64,000 nt of DNA from UBA6244 sp041582875 (GTDB lineage: Bacteria > Bacteroidota > Bacteroidia > Bacteroidales > F082): contig JBFHGX010000002.1 in the NCBI GenBank assembly GCA_041582875.1, positions 1 to 64,000 on the forward strand. Reading direction: 5' to 3'. Positions 17,282-25,881 of the stretch are shown here, piece after piece. A model generated the notes under the pieces. The model saw only the letters and a program-made list of their open reading frames with translations, made no database searches and was not told where the DNA came from. Each line of letters opens with the position of its first letter. Within the stretch, counting starts at the first letter, position 1. A program made the translations under genes and the position numbers.

Positions 17282-19486
17282 CTAATTTCCAACTTCAGAT
17301 AAAAACTTGATACGAATCAAGCGAACTTCTTCTTCATTGTACTCTGATTCTCCGAGTTCTACGAGCGCAGCTTCTATGGAGTCCGTTTCAGCTTCAGAAA
17401 AATAATCGTAAATATCTTCCTGGTGGTATTCGTCCACCTTGTCGTTTACATAATAGCTTATATCAAGCTTAGTTCCCGACATTACAATCCTTTCTATTTC
17501 AGTTAAGAGCTCGTCAAGGGACAAATTTTTCGCATGAGCAATATCATCGAGCGGCAATTTTCTGTCAATACTCTGTATGATATAAACTTTTAATCCGGAT
17601 TTATTAATCACTGATTTAATCACCATGTCATTGGGACGGGTGATCTCATTTTCATCAACGTATTTCTGAATTAATTCAATAAACGGTTTTCCGTATTTAA
17701 ATGCTTTTCCCGCACCTACCCCAACAATCTGTTTCATTTCTTCCTCGTTGATAGGATATTGGATGGCCATGTCTTCAAGGGAGGGATCTTGGAAAATAAC
17801 AAATGGAGGCAAGTTTTCCTTTTTGGAGATATCTTTTCTTAAATCCTTTAGTAAAGAGAAAAGTATGGGGTCAGAACCTCCTCCTTTTTGGTTGCTGGTA
17901 TTTACCACTAAATCATCATCATCACTTGATTCGTAATCATGATCTTTGGCTATTAAAATACTGTATGGATATTCTATAAACTTTTTACCTTCTTTGGTTA
18001 CTTTGAGTATGCCATAATTTTCGATTTCTTTTTCAGCCAGCTTATGTATGAGTGCCTGACGTATAATCATGACCCAATACTTGGCCTCTCGCTCTTCACC
18101 AGCACCAAAATACTCATGTTGATCGAGCTTAATACTCTTTATATCACCACTTTTTTTACCAGCGATTACTTCGGCAACAATTTTGGCCTTAAATTGTTCC
18201 TTTAACGCAATGATGGCCCTAAGAGCAAGTTTAATTTCTTCCTGCCCTTCATATTTTTCTTTGGGATTCAAACAATTATCACAAGCACCGCAATTATCTT
18301 TAGGATAAGCCTCTCCAAAATAATGCAACAACAACCGATGACGACAAACCGATGATTCGGCATAAGCTACCGTTTCGAAAAGTAATTCTTTAGCAATTTC
18401 CTGTTCTGCAACAGGTTTGTCTTTCATGAACTTTTCGAGTTTTTGAATATCGTCGTAATTATAAAACGTTACACAATTACCCTCACCACCATCACGACCT
18501 CCGCGACCTGTTTCCTGATAATAACCTTCTATACTTTTTGGGATATCGTGATGAATAACAAACCTAATATCTGGCTTATCGATACCCATACCAAAAGCAA
18601 TGGTTGCTACAATTACATCCACATTTTCCATCAGGAACATATCCTGATTATTTCGTCGTGTAGATGCATCAAGTCCTGCATGATAAGGCAACGCCCTAAT
18701 TCCGTTAACCACCAACGATTCTGCAATCTCCTCAACTTTTTTTCGACTTAAGCAATATACGATACCCGATTTATTGGGTTGAGTTTTTATGTATTTAATG
18801 ATGTCTTTAATAACATCTTTTGTTTTTGGCCTGACCTCATAATATAAATTGTCACGATCGAACGAAGATTTAAAGACTTCTGCATTTGGTATTTCAAGGT
18901 TTTTCAAAATATCTTCCTGAACCTTGAGCGTAGCCGTTGCCGTTAAAGCGATAATGGGTATATGGGCATTGATAGCATTAATAATCGAACGTAACTTGCG
19001 GTATTCCGGTCTAAAATCATGTCCCCATTCTGAAATACAGTGCGCTTCATCAATTGCAAAGAATGAAATCTCAATTGATTTAAGGAAATCGATGTTTTCT
19101 TCCTTCGTCAGAGATTCGGGTGCCATATACAAAAGCTTGGTTTTTCCTGAGACCAAATCCTCTCTCACCTCTGTAATTTCTGCTTTTGATAGGGAAGAAT
19201 TCATTACATGAGCAATCCCCGACTGGGTAGCAAAGTTTCTGATCATGTCTACCTGATTTTTCATCAGGGCGATTAGTGGAGAAACAACAATAGCAGTTCC
19301 AGGTTTTATTAGTGCAGGTAACTGATAGCAAAGCGACTTACCTCCTCCTGTAGGCATCACCACGAATGTGTTTTTACCTTCTAACAGGGTTTCAATAATC
19401 AATTCCTGATTTCCCTTAAATTTCGTAAACCCAAAAAATGACTTAAGCACTTCTTTGGTTTTGTATTTATCCTTTCCTGCGTCCAT
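17282..19486 (-). CDS. recQ: ATP-dependent DNA helicase RecQ
   Basis: 734 residues from the ATG at 19486. SF2 helicase motifs are clear: PTGGGKSLCYQLPAL (Walker A, about residue 46), IDEAHCISEWGHDF (DEAH), and QETGRGGRDG (motif VI). The RQC zinc cysteines (C in SSVCRHR, then NCGACDNC) follow near residues 375-400. An HRDC domain (IVGVGAGKAFKYG) and a C-terminal helicase-associated HTH complete the long RecQ form usual in Bacteroidota. Unwinds 3'-5' in recombination and replication-fork repair. The upstream start at 19588 adds unrelated residues. Confidence 0.95.
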   Translation of the reverse strand: MDAGKDKYKTKEVLKSFFGFTKFKGNQELIIETLLEGKNTFVVMPTGGGKSLCYQLPALIKPGTAIVVSPLIALMKNQVDMIRNFATQSGIAHVMNSSLSKAEITEVREDLVSGKTKLLYMAPESLTKEENIDFLKSIEISFFAIDEAHCISEWGHDFRPEYRKLRSIINAINAHIPIIALTATATLKVQEDILKNLEIPNAEVFKSSFDRDNLYYEVRPKTKDVIKDIIKYIKTQPNKSGIVYCLSRKKVEEIAESLVVNGIRALPYHAGLDASTRRNNQDMFLMENVDVIVATIAFGMGIDKPDIRFVIHHDIPKSIEGYYQETGRGGRDGGEGNCVTFYNYDDIQKLEKFMKDKPVAEQEIAKELLFETVAYAESSVCRHRLLLHYFGEAYPKDNCGACDNCLNPKEKYEGQEEIKLALRAIIALKEQFKAKIVAEVIAGKKSGDIKSIKLDQHEYFGAGEEREAKYWVMIIRQALIHKLAEKEIENYGILKVTKEGKKFIEYPYSILIAKDHDYESSDDDDLVVNTSNQKGGGSDPILFSLLKDLRKDISKKENLPPFVIFQDPSLEDMAIQYPINEEEMKQIVGVGAGKAFKYGKPFIELIQKYVDENEITRPNDMVIKSVINKSGLKVYIIQSIDRKLPLDDIAHAKNLSLDELLTEIERIVMSGTKLDISYYVNDKVDEYHQEDIYDYFSEAETDSIEAALVELGESEYNEEEVRLIRIKFLSEVGN

Positions 19487-19632
19487 TATATAGGTAGATA
19501 AAACATATCTTTGTATTAAAATTATATATTCCGATCCTGAAAATTCAGTTATATTACACCTGAACTTTGTGTTAGGGTATATGAACAAATATAATACTAA
19601 AAAATTGCATAAACATCAATTTTAACAAAAAA

Positions 19633-20601
19633 ATGTTGGAAGTAGCCGAAAAAATACGTCAAGCAGCCTTATTAACTATTGAAAATGAGTGGAAATCAGT
19701 TAAAAAGTTGACCCATTCAGTCAACGACCAATTTATTGGTGCGGTTGATCTTATATGGAAATCCAAGGGAAGAGTTATTGTTACCGGAATAGGTAAGAGT
19801 GCCAATATTGCTCAAAAAATTGTGGCTACTTTTAATTCAACTGGCACACCTGCAATCTTTATGCATGCAGCAGATGCTATCCATGGCGATTTAGGCATCG
19901 TTCGGCGTGACGATGTGGTCATGGCGATATCTAAAAGTGGAGAAACTCCCGAAGTCAAAGTACTGATACCCTTACTGAAAGCCAGACAAAATGCCATCAT
20001 AGCTCTGGTAGGTAATGTAGATTCATATTTAGCCAGACAGGCCGATTTTATTTTAGATGCAACCGTTGAAAAAGAAGCATGCCCAAACAATTTAGCTCCT
20101 ACAAGTAGCACCACAGCTCAATTAGTAATGGGAGATGCCTTGGCAGTAAGCCTGCTGGAGTTACGCGATTTTTCAGCTGAAGATTTTGCCCGGTTTCATC
20201 CGGGTGGAGCATTAGGAAAGCGAATGTATCTTAGGGTTAGTGACCTTTCTATTCAAAATGAAAAACCTGAAGTGAGCATAGATGCACTCATGCCGGAAGT
20301 AATTATTGAAATTTCATCAAAAAGATTAGGCGCAACAGCCGTTTTGCAAAAAGAGAAGCTTGTGGGAGTAATTACTGATGGTGATTTACGTCGTATGATT
20401 GAAAAATACAGCGATTTTAGTCGACTTACCGCCGGCGATGTAATGTCGAAAAATCCACTTGCCATTGACGAAGACCAGCTGGTAGTTTCAGCTCTTGAGC
20501 TTATGCGTAAAAATAATATTACTCAATTGCCCGTTGTTAACCAACAGAGATATGTTGGAGTTATACATTTACACGACATTCTCCGCGAAGGAATTATCTA
20601 A
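19633..20601 (+). CDS. kdsD: Arabinose-5-phosphate isomerase (KdsD/KpsF type)
   Basis: Interconverts ribulose 5-phosphate and arabinose 5-phosphate, the first step to KDO for lipopolysaccharide. An N-terminal SIS domain (VIVTGIGKSANIAQKI near residue 50; AISKSGETPEV near 100; HPGGALGKR near 195) is followed by two CBS domains (VGVITDGDLRRMIEKY and YVGVIHLHDILREGI). 322 residues is standard. Followed at 28 bases by lptB, a common partnership in LPS biogenesis. Confidence 0.94.
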   Translation: MLEVAEKIRQAALLTIENEWKSVKKLTHSVNDQFIGAVDLIWKSKGRVIVTGIGKSANIAQKIVATFNSTGTPAIFMHAADAIHGDLGIVRRDDVVMAISKSGETPEVKVLIPLLKARQNAIIALVGNVDSYLARQADFILDATVEKEACPNNLAPTSSTTAQLVMGDALAVSLLELRDFSAEDFARFHPGGALGKRMYLRVSDLSIQNEKPEVSIDALMPEVIIEISSKRLGATAVLQKEKLVGVITDGDLRRMIEKYSDFSRLTAGDVMSKNPLAIDEDQLVVSALELMRKNNITQLPVVNQQRYVGVIHLHDILREGII

Positions 20602-20629
20602 TCTGATTTGGTTTTTGAAATAATTGATT

Positions 20630-21367
20630 ATGAAGCTTTGGACAAAAGATCTTGTTAAAAAATACAAACAACGTACTGTTGTAAAATCGGTTAGCGTTGA
20701 AGTAAATCAAGGTGAAATAATTGGATTACTCGGACCAAACGGTGCCGGTAAAACCACCAACTTTTACATGATTGTCGGGTTAATAAAACCACTTTCTGGC
20801 AGCGTTTATCTTGACGATCAAGAAATTACCAACGAACCCATGTACAAAAGAGCACAACGAGGTATAGGATATCTGGCACAGGAAGCTTCGGTTTTTCGAC
20901 ACCTGAGTGTTGAAGATAATATAAGAGCTGTTATGGAGTTTACCAAGCTTTCGAAAGCAGAACAAAATGAAAAATTAGAGAGCCTGTTGGATGAGTTTGG
21001 TTTACAGCATATACGCAAAAGCAAGGGGATTCAACTTTCAGGGGGAGAACGGCGACGAACGGAGATCGCACGAGCACTCGCTGTTGACCCAAAATTTATT
21101 TTATTGGATGAGCCCTTTGCAGGAGTGGATCCCATTGCTGTAGAAGATATTCAATCCATCGTTTCGAAACTGAAAAACAAAAATATCGGAATATTAATTA
21201 CTGATCACAATGTGCATGAAACACTCACCATCGTCGATCGTGCTTACCTACTTTTTGAAGGCTCAATATTAAAATCAGGATCTGCTGAAGAATTGGCCAA
21301 CGACAAACATGTTCGAAAGGTATATCTGGGTAAAAATTTTGAGCTCAGAAGGAAAGAATTTGAATAG
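20630..21367 (+). CDS. lptB: LPS export ABC transporter ATP-binding protein
   Basis: Cytoplasmic ATPase that powers LPS transport to the outer membrane with LptFG. Walker A GPNGAGKTTNFYMIVGL near residue 35, Q-loop YLAQEASVF, signature LSGGERRRTEIARALA, Walker B FILLDEPFAGVDP, and H-loop ITDHNV. The GERRR signature and DEPFAGVDPIAVEDIQ are characteristic of LptB. 245 residues is normal; I chose the second Met (MKLWTKDL). Confidence 0.94.
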   Translation: MKLWTKDLVKKYKQRTVVKSVSVEVNQGEIIGLLGPNGAGKTTNFYMIVGLIKPLSGSVYLDDQEITNEPMYKRAQRGIGYLAQEASVFRHLSVEDNIRAVMEFTKLSKAEQNEKLESLLDEFGLQHIRKSKGIQLSGGERRRTEIARALAVDPKFILLDEPFAGVDPIAVEDIQSIVSKLKNKNIGILITDHNVHETLTIVDRAYLLFEGSILKSGSAEELANDKHVRKVYLGKNFELRRKEFE

Positions 21368-21638
21368 AGTTGTCAAATGTCTTTGAAATTCATTTTATCA
21401 AAAGTAAGATCCTATTAACGAATCATTTTTTACCAATTAACAGTTTTTGGTCGAGTTGAAGACTTAAAATGAACGATATATGATATATAACAGACTGGAA
21501 CTTTGCGCACCTTTTTCAGGATATTACAAACAAAATGATGTAAAATATTAAAAGTAAAAAAGATACAAAGTGTACTGACAAAGAAAATATATGAAGAAAA
21601 AAAAGCTTGTTTTTTGTAGAATTTCTTCTTTTTTGATG
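21368..21638. other. Intergenic DNA upstream of the candidate small RNA
   Basis: About 270 AT-rich bases between lptB and the small-RNA promoter. I see no convincing coding frame and no strong terminator for lptB. Confidence 0.5.
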
Positions 21639-21646
21639 TATCTTTG
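21639..21646 (+). promoter_or_regulatory. Strong Bacteroidota promoter for a candidate small RNA
   Basis: TATCTTTG (TAnnTTTG) with TTTG at 21613-21616 as the -33 element, 22 bases upstream; this agrees well with the consensus spacing. Confidence 0.65.
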
Positions 21647-21652
21647 TTGTGT

Positions 21653-21768
21653 TCTTAAATGAACAATTAACTTTAGCAGGTTAATTTTTGGGTTATCCCT
21701 CTTCTACGAGGGTTTTTAGGTTAATATGAGAAAAGCCCCAACCGCCTGGTTGAGGGCTTTTCTTTTTG
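21653..21768 (+). ncRNA. Candidate structured small RNA (about 115 nt)
   Basis: A well-formed promoter ends just before this stretch, and a strong intrinsic terminator closes it. No credible coding frame lies between. The predicted transcript holds three hairpins in order: AATTAAC / GTTAATT near 21664-21685, CCCTC / GAGGG near 21697-21712, and the terminator stem. A direct repeat GGTTAAT flanks the central hairpin. It lacks the conserved SRP RNA loop. A 6S-like or other Bacteroidota regulatory RNA is possible; an attenuator leader is unlikely because no plus-strand gene follows. Confidence 0.5.
21729..21768 (+). terminator. Terminator of the candidate small RNA
   Basis: Stem AGAAAAGCCC / GGGCTTTTCT extended by CAACC / GGTTG with one bulged A, loop GCCT, followed by a T-tract. 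It also faces the minus-strand response regulator gene. Confidence 0.88.
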
Positions 21769-21806
21769 TCCTAAACTTTCAATCCATTAGATACCCTGAA
21801 AAAAAG

Positions 21807-22436
21807 CTAAACCTCAATCAACCTTTCCAATCTTGCCGCCTCAACAATCTCGCTTTCCGTATTGCATTTAAATTTGATAAATAGATTTTTACAGTGGAAA
21901 TCCACTGCGTTTTCACTAATACCCAATACCTCACTTACTATTATTCGCGGACACCTTTTGGCCAATAGTTTTAATACACGTTTTTCGCTAGGAGTAACGC
22001 GAGATTTACCAATCGAAGAATCATTCGTAGGGTATTGAAATTTAGGCACATCTTTTCCAATCACCCTTCGTCCGGCCATAACAGCATGAATTGTATCAAT
22101 CAATTCGTTCTTCCCACAATTCTTCATCAAGATTGCATCCACATTGTTTATCCAAGAATTATATAGAACAACGGCGTTTAATTCCCCGGTTAGCACAATT
22201 ATTTTCTTTTGCGGAAAATCACGCTTGAGTATTGCAGCGAACTCTACCCCACTCATGCCAGGCAACCTTAAGTCAAGAAGTATAATATTGGCGGTTGATT
22301 TCCACAGCAATGCATGAGCCTCCTTGGCCATATTTGCAGATCCTACTACTTTTATTTTGCAGCTACCATCCTCAAATAGCGAAGAGATTCCGGCAATCAT
22401 CATTGGATGATCATCGATTACAAATAAATCAATCAT
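21807..22436 (-). CDS. NarL/FixJ-family response regulator
   Basis: 209 residues: receiver domain (VIDDHPMM with the acidic pair at about residues 7-8; phospho-acceptor Asp in IILLDLRLPGMSG near 55; LMKNCG with the conserved Lys near 110), then a LuxR-type HTH (TPSEKRVLKLLAKRCP...LGISENAVDFHCKNLFIKF). No histidine kinase gene is adjacent, so it is an orphan here. Targets unknown. Confidence 0.88.
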   Translation of the reverse strand: MIDLFVIDDHPMMIAGISSLFEDGSCKIKVVGSANMAKEAHALLWKSTANIILLDLRLPGMSGVEFAAILKRDFPQKKIIVLTGELNAVVLYNSWINNVDAILMKNCGKNELIDTIHAVMAGRRVIGKDVPKFQYPTNDSSIGKSRVTPSEKRVLKLLAKRCPRIIVSEVLGISENAVDFHCKNLFIKFKCNTESEIVEAARLERLIEV

Positions 22437-22708
22437 GATATAAGGTATTAGTTCCTATTGTATTATTACAAACTTAAAAGAACCAAAAATAAATCCTAAT
22501 ATAATGCTTGTCAAGGGAGGAAAACGGTAGGTACTCAACTAGTGTTTTCCTTAGGAAAATACTTTTCAGACCTTTACACCTTTATTTACAAAGTGAGGTC
22601 AGATCATTTTGATTAGAATATTTCAATTATTCTTACTTCTTATCCGAGCGCCCATTAATATTAACCTATTTACAGCGCGAAGAAATTGCGCAAAGGCAAG
22701 ATTAATGG

Positions 22709-22772
22709 CAAAAAAGATCGACAAAATGGCGATCTTTTTCCTTCAGTAGCGGGGACCGGATTCGAACCGATG
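22709..22772. repeat. 64-base direct repeat, copy 1 (tRNA 3' end plus terminator)
   Basis: Matches 23031-23094 at 62 of 64 positions (one A/C and one T/C difference). It contains the acceptor and T-arm 3' half of initiator tRNA and its downstream terminator hairpin. The pattern is that of an attachment-site duplication or a partial tandem duplication. Confidence 0.85.
22711..22740 (-). terminator. Duplicated tRNA terminator hairpin
   Basis: AAAAAGATCG...CGATCTTTTT hairpin with an AAAA centre; one base in the stem differs from the functional copy at 23033-23060. Confidence 0.6.
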
Positions 22773-22798
22773 TCCGACTCAGTCGGATATGAGCCCAA
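22747..22798 (-). pseudogene. Degenerate 3' half of initiator tRNA
   Basis: The minus strand reads TTGGGCTCATA (anticodon arm 5' side and loop), then a foreign 15-base palindromic insert-like stretch, then the exact T-arm and acceptor 3' strand of tRNA-fMet. The 5' acceptor strand and D-arm are absent, so it cannot fold as a tRNA. Confidence 0.7.
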
Positions 22799-23030
22799 GT
22801 CGCTTTATTTCCGACCAAATAAAGACACGTCCTTGACCTCCCTTCAGTTTTTTTATCAGCAAATTCCTCTGTAAAAGCAATAATCCAGGGACGAAATTTT
22901 CGAGTATATCCTTTCCTCGAAAGTAAATTGTGTGACAATAAACGATTCTTAAGATCTGAAGTAAAACCTATATAAATCTTATTAAAATTTGGACTGTAGA
23001 GTACGTAGACTGTATACATTTCTTCTAAAA

Positions 23031-23140
<110 letters not shown>

Positions 23141-23162
23141 ATATAGTTGTTGTTTGCGGGTG

Positions 23163-23170
23163 CAAAGATA
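23163..23170 (-). promoter_or_regulatory. Promoter of the initiator tRNA
   Basis: Minus-strand TATCTTTG with a TTTG -33 element at 23191-23194, spacing 20; the tRNA 5' end is 23 bases downstream. Confidence 0.65.
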
Positions 23171-23213
23171 TATTTTGTTTCTTTGCTGTGCAAACTTTTC
23201 TTTAAATATATTT

Positions 23214-24095
23214 ATGGAGCACAAAGCCGGATTCGTCAACATCATTGGTTTCCCGAACGTTGGCAAGTCAACATTAATGAATGCATTGGTCGGGGAGAAG
23301 ATTTCTATCATCACTTCCAAGGCACAAACCACCCGTCATCGCATTTTAGGGATCGTAAATGGCGAAGATTTTCAAATAGTGTATAGTGATACGCCAGGTA
23401 TTGTTCGTGATCCGGCCTACAAAATGCATGAATATATGAACCAATATATTCAAACTGCATTAAAAGATGCGGATGTAATTCTGCTGATGACAGAACCCAA
23501 TCACCCCTTCGAGCAGGCAGAAGTGATTGAGAAATTACAAAAAATGACCATCCCGGTCATCGTTATCATCAACAAAATCGATCTTTCGGATCAGCCAACC
23601 ATTGTAACTCAAATGGAACATTGGACAAAAATAATTCCTCGGGCTGAGGTTATCCCTGTGTCGGCAGTAAACAATTTCAACCTGGAAAAGGTGTTGGATG
23701 TGATTCAGGAGAAACTTCCCGTCCACGAAGCCTATTATGCCAAAGATGAACTCACCGATCGTTCGGTTAGGTTTTTTGTTTCTGAAATTATTCGGGAAAA
23801 AATTCTGTTGAATTATCAAAAGGAGATACCCTATTCAACTGAAATTATCGTGGACAACTATACAGAAGATGAACGATTGGTTCGCATTGCTGCAACAATT
23901 TTTGTTAACCGCGACACCCAAAAAGCCATTATCATTGGCCATCAAGGACAAGCCATAAAGAAAACAGGAACCATGGCACGACTGGATATTGAAGAGTTTG
24001 TGGGTAAAAAAGTATTTATCGAACTGTCAGTCAAAGTAAATAAAGATTGGCGTGATGATGATAATGCACTATCGCGCTTCGGGTACGATCACTAA
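23214..24095 (+). CDS. era: GTPase Era
   Basis: Ribosome-assembly GTPase. G1 GFPNVGKSTLMNAL near residue 13, G2 TTRHR, G3 DTPGI, G4 NKID, G5 SAV. The C-terminal KH domain carries VNRDTQKAIIIGHQGQAIKK and ends DWRDDDNALSRFGY. 293 residues is normal. The ATG at 23214 (MEHKAGFVNIIG) is chosen because longer frames read through the tRNA gene. Followed at 48 bases by der. Confidence 0.96.
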   Translation: MEHKAGFVNIIGFPNVGKSTLMNALVGEKISIITSKAQTTRHRILGIVNGEDFQIVYSDTPGIVRDPAYKMHEYMNQYIQTALKDADVILLMTEPNHPFEQAEVIEKLQKMTIPVIVIINKIDLSDQPTIVTQMEHWTKIIPRAEVIPVSAVNNFNLEKVLDVIQEKLPVHEAYYAKDELTDRSVRFFVSEIIREKILLNYQKEIPYSTEIIVDNYTEDERLVRIAATIFVNRDTQKAIIIGHQGQAIKKTGTMARLDIEEFVGKKVFIELSVKVNKDWRDDDNALSRFGYDH

Positions 24096-24100
24096 TTTAG

Positions 24101-24108
24101 TACTTTTG
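24101..24108 (+). promoter_or_regulatory. Bacteroidota -7 promoter element for der
   Basis: TACTTTTG (TAnnTTTG) directly after the era stop and 36 bases before der. Confidence 0.5.
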
Positions 24109-24143
24109 CAGATTAATTACACTTTGTAAACAACCATACCATC

Positions 24144-25454
24144 ATGAGTAATATTCTGGCGATTGTAGGCAGACCTAATGTAGGGAAATCGACCCTCTTT
24201 AATCGGTTAATTCAAAAACGGGAGGCCATTGTTGAATCAGAAAGTGGAGTTACCCGCGATCGCATCTATGGAAAAAGCGACTGGAATGGTTTTGATTTTT
24301 CAGTAATTGATACCGGCGGTTATGTTCATGGATCTGATGATACCTTTGAGGAGGAAATCAGAAAACAAGTTATTTTCGCCATTGAAGAAGCAGAGGTCAT
24401 CGCATTTGTTGTTGATGGTCGTGAGGGACTAAATCCCTTAGACGAAGATGTGGCCAATATGCTACGTAAATCGAAAAAAGACATCCTATTGGTGGCCAAC
24501 AAAACGGATGAACCCGGACAATACAACAGTACCAGCGAATTTTACGCTTTGGGATTGGGCGAAATTTACGGTATCTCGGCTTTGAACGGAACAGGAACCG
24601 GCGATTTTCTGGACACAGTAGTGAAAATGTTTAAAAACAATCCGGTAGTAGAGGAAGAAACAGAATTGCCTCGGATTGCTTTTGTTGGACGACCCAATGT
24701 TGGAAAATCCTCTATTGTAAATACCTTGCTTGGCGATAACCGGAACATTGTTACCCCCATCGCTGGAACAACACGCGACTCTATATACACCCGTTACAAT
24801 GCTTTTGGTCACGACTTTATGTTGGTAGACACTGCCGGACTACGAAAAAAAGGCAAGGTATTCGAGAACATCGAGTTCTATTCCACCTTACGATCGATTA
24901 AAGCCATCGAAAATTCAGATGTGTGCGTGGTTATGATTGATGCTGAAAATGGCATTGAGAAACAAGACATCAACATCTTTCATCTTGCAGAGAAAAACAG
25001 AAAAGGAATTGTGTTGGTGGTCAATAAATGGGATTTGATTGAAAAAGAAACCAATACACACAAAACATTTGAGCAGGAAATAAGAAGTAAAATAGCTCCT
25101 TTTAATGATGTACCTATTGTATTTACATCCGTAACGCAAAAGCAACGTATTTTCAAAGTGTTGGAGTTGGCCAAAGATGTTTTTGAGCGCAGAGATCAAA
25201 AAATTCCCACTTCTAAACTTAATGAGTTACTGCTCCCAATCATTGAAAACACTCCTCCCCCAATGGGAAGCCGTGGCAGATATATCAAGATAAAGTACAT
25301 TATGCAATTAAAAACAGCTACCCCTCAGTTTGTGTTTTTCTGCAATCTACCCGACGATGTAAAAGATAGTTATAAACGATTTCTGGAAAATCAATTGCGT
25401 ACCCATTATAATTTCACCGGAGTTCCTATTCAATTGTATTTCAGACAAAAGTAA
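24144..25454 (+). CDS. der: GTPase Der (EngA)
   Basis: Tandem-GTPase for 50S ribosome assembly. The first G domain has VGRPNVGKSTLFNRL near residue 8 and DTGGY; the second has VGRPNVGKSSIVNTL near residue 180 and DTAGLRKKGK, then NKWDLIEK. A C-terminal KH-like domain ends the 436-residue protein. Followed at 6 bases by hslR, so probably one transcript. Confidence 0.97.
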   Translation: MSNILAIVGRPNVGKSTLFNRLIQKREAIVESESGVTRDRIYGKSDWNGFDFSVIDTGGYVHGSDDTFEEEIRKQVIFAIEEAEVIAFVVDGREGLNPLDEDVANMLRKSKKDILLVANKTDEPGQYNSTSEFYALGLGEIYGISALNGTGTGDFLDTVVKMFKNNPVVEEETELPRIAFVGRPNVGKSSIVNTLLGDNRNIVTPIAGTTRDSIYTRYNAFGHDFMLVDTAGLRKKGKVFENIEFYSTLRSIKAIENSDVCVVMIDAENGIEKQDINIFHLAEKNRKGIVLVVNKWDLIEKETNTHKTFEQEIRSKIAPFNDVPIVFTSVTQKQRIFKVLELAKDVFERRDQKIPTSKLNELLLPIIENTPPPMGSRGRYIKIKYIMQLKTATPQFVFFCNLPDDVKDSYKRFLENQLRTHYNFTGVPIQLYFRQK

Positions 25455-25460
25455 ACGGTA

Positions 25461-25841
25461 ATGGAATCAGTACGACTAGACAAATGGCTCTGGGCTGTGC
25501 GGCTTTTTAAAACACGTTCACTGGCAAGCGATGCCTGTCGGGGAGGAAAAATAAAAATCAATGGCGAAAATGCCAAACCTTCCCGGGAAATAAAAACCGG
25601 GGAAATCATTGAAATTCAGCTAACTGGAATTAAGAAAACTGTTGAAGTGCTTAAACCTGCCAAAAACAGGGTAAGCGCCAAATTGGTTATGGATTTGGTA
25701 AAAGATCTGACTCCGCCTGAGGAATACGAACGTTTGGAACTCATGCATCAAATGAAAACTGAGCAACGCGATAGAGGTGCAGGACGACCTACAAAGAAAG
25801 ACCGAAGAGAAATCAACCGAATTAAACCAGGGAAAGAATAA
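25461..25841 (+). CDS. hslR: S4-domain RNA-binding heat-shock protein (Hsp15-like)
   Basis: 126 residues opening with an S4 domain (VRLDKWLWAVRLFKTRSLASDACRGG), as in Hsp15/HslR, which rescues stalled 50S subunits. The C-terminus is basic and ends in an Arg/Lys-rich tail (RPTKKDRREINRIK). Directly behind der. Confidence 0.88.
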   Translation: MESVRLDKWLWAVRLFKTRSLASDACRGGKIKINGENAKPSREIKTGEIIEIQLTGIKKTVEVLKPAKNRVSAKLVMDLVKDLTPPEEYERLELMHQMKTEQRDRGAGRPTKKDRREINRIKPGKE

Positions 25842-25881
25842 CCAACTCATATTAAATAACTTAACAACAAATTCATTAGAA

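Larger units (their letters stand above)
22702..23019 (-). pseudogene. Truncated GIY-YIG endonuclease-like gene running into a tRNA duplication
   Basis: From the ATG at 23019 the first 50 or so residues are a good GIY-YIG (YhbQ/UPF0213-like) domain: MYTVYVLYSPNFNKIYIGFTSDLKNRLLSHN, then KFRPWIIAFTEEFADKK. The family normally continues with an EAxxREKxLKS helix; here the frame instead passes through a degenerate tRNA copy and a terminator hairpin, giving a non-homologous tail. The catalytic Glu-containing C-terminus is therefore missing. GIY-YIG genes of this kind often sit near tRNA loci. Probably a decayed gene whose 3' end was replaced by the duplicated tRNA segment. Confidence 0.65.

Noticed and set aside
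22745..22800. Possible second tRNA gene
   Set aside because: Only the 3' half is tRNA-like; the acceptor 5' strand and D-arm are missing and the anticodon stem is interrupted.
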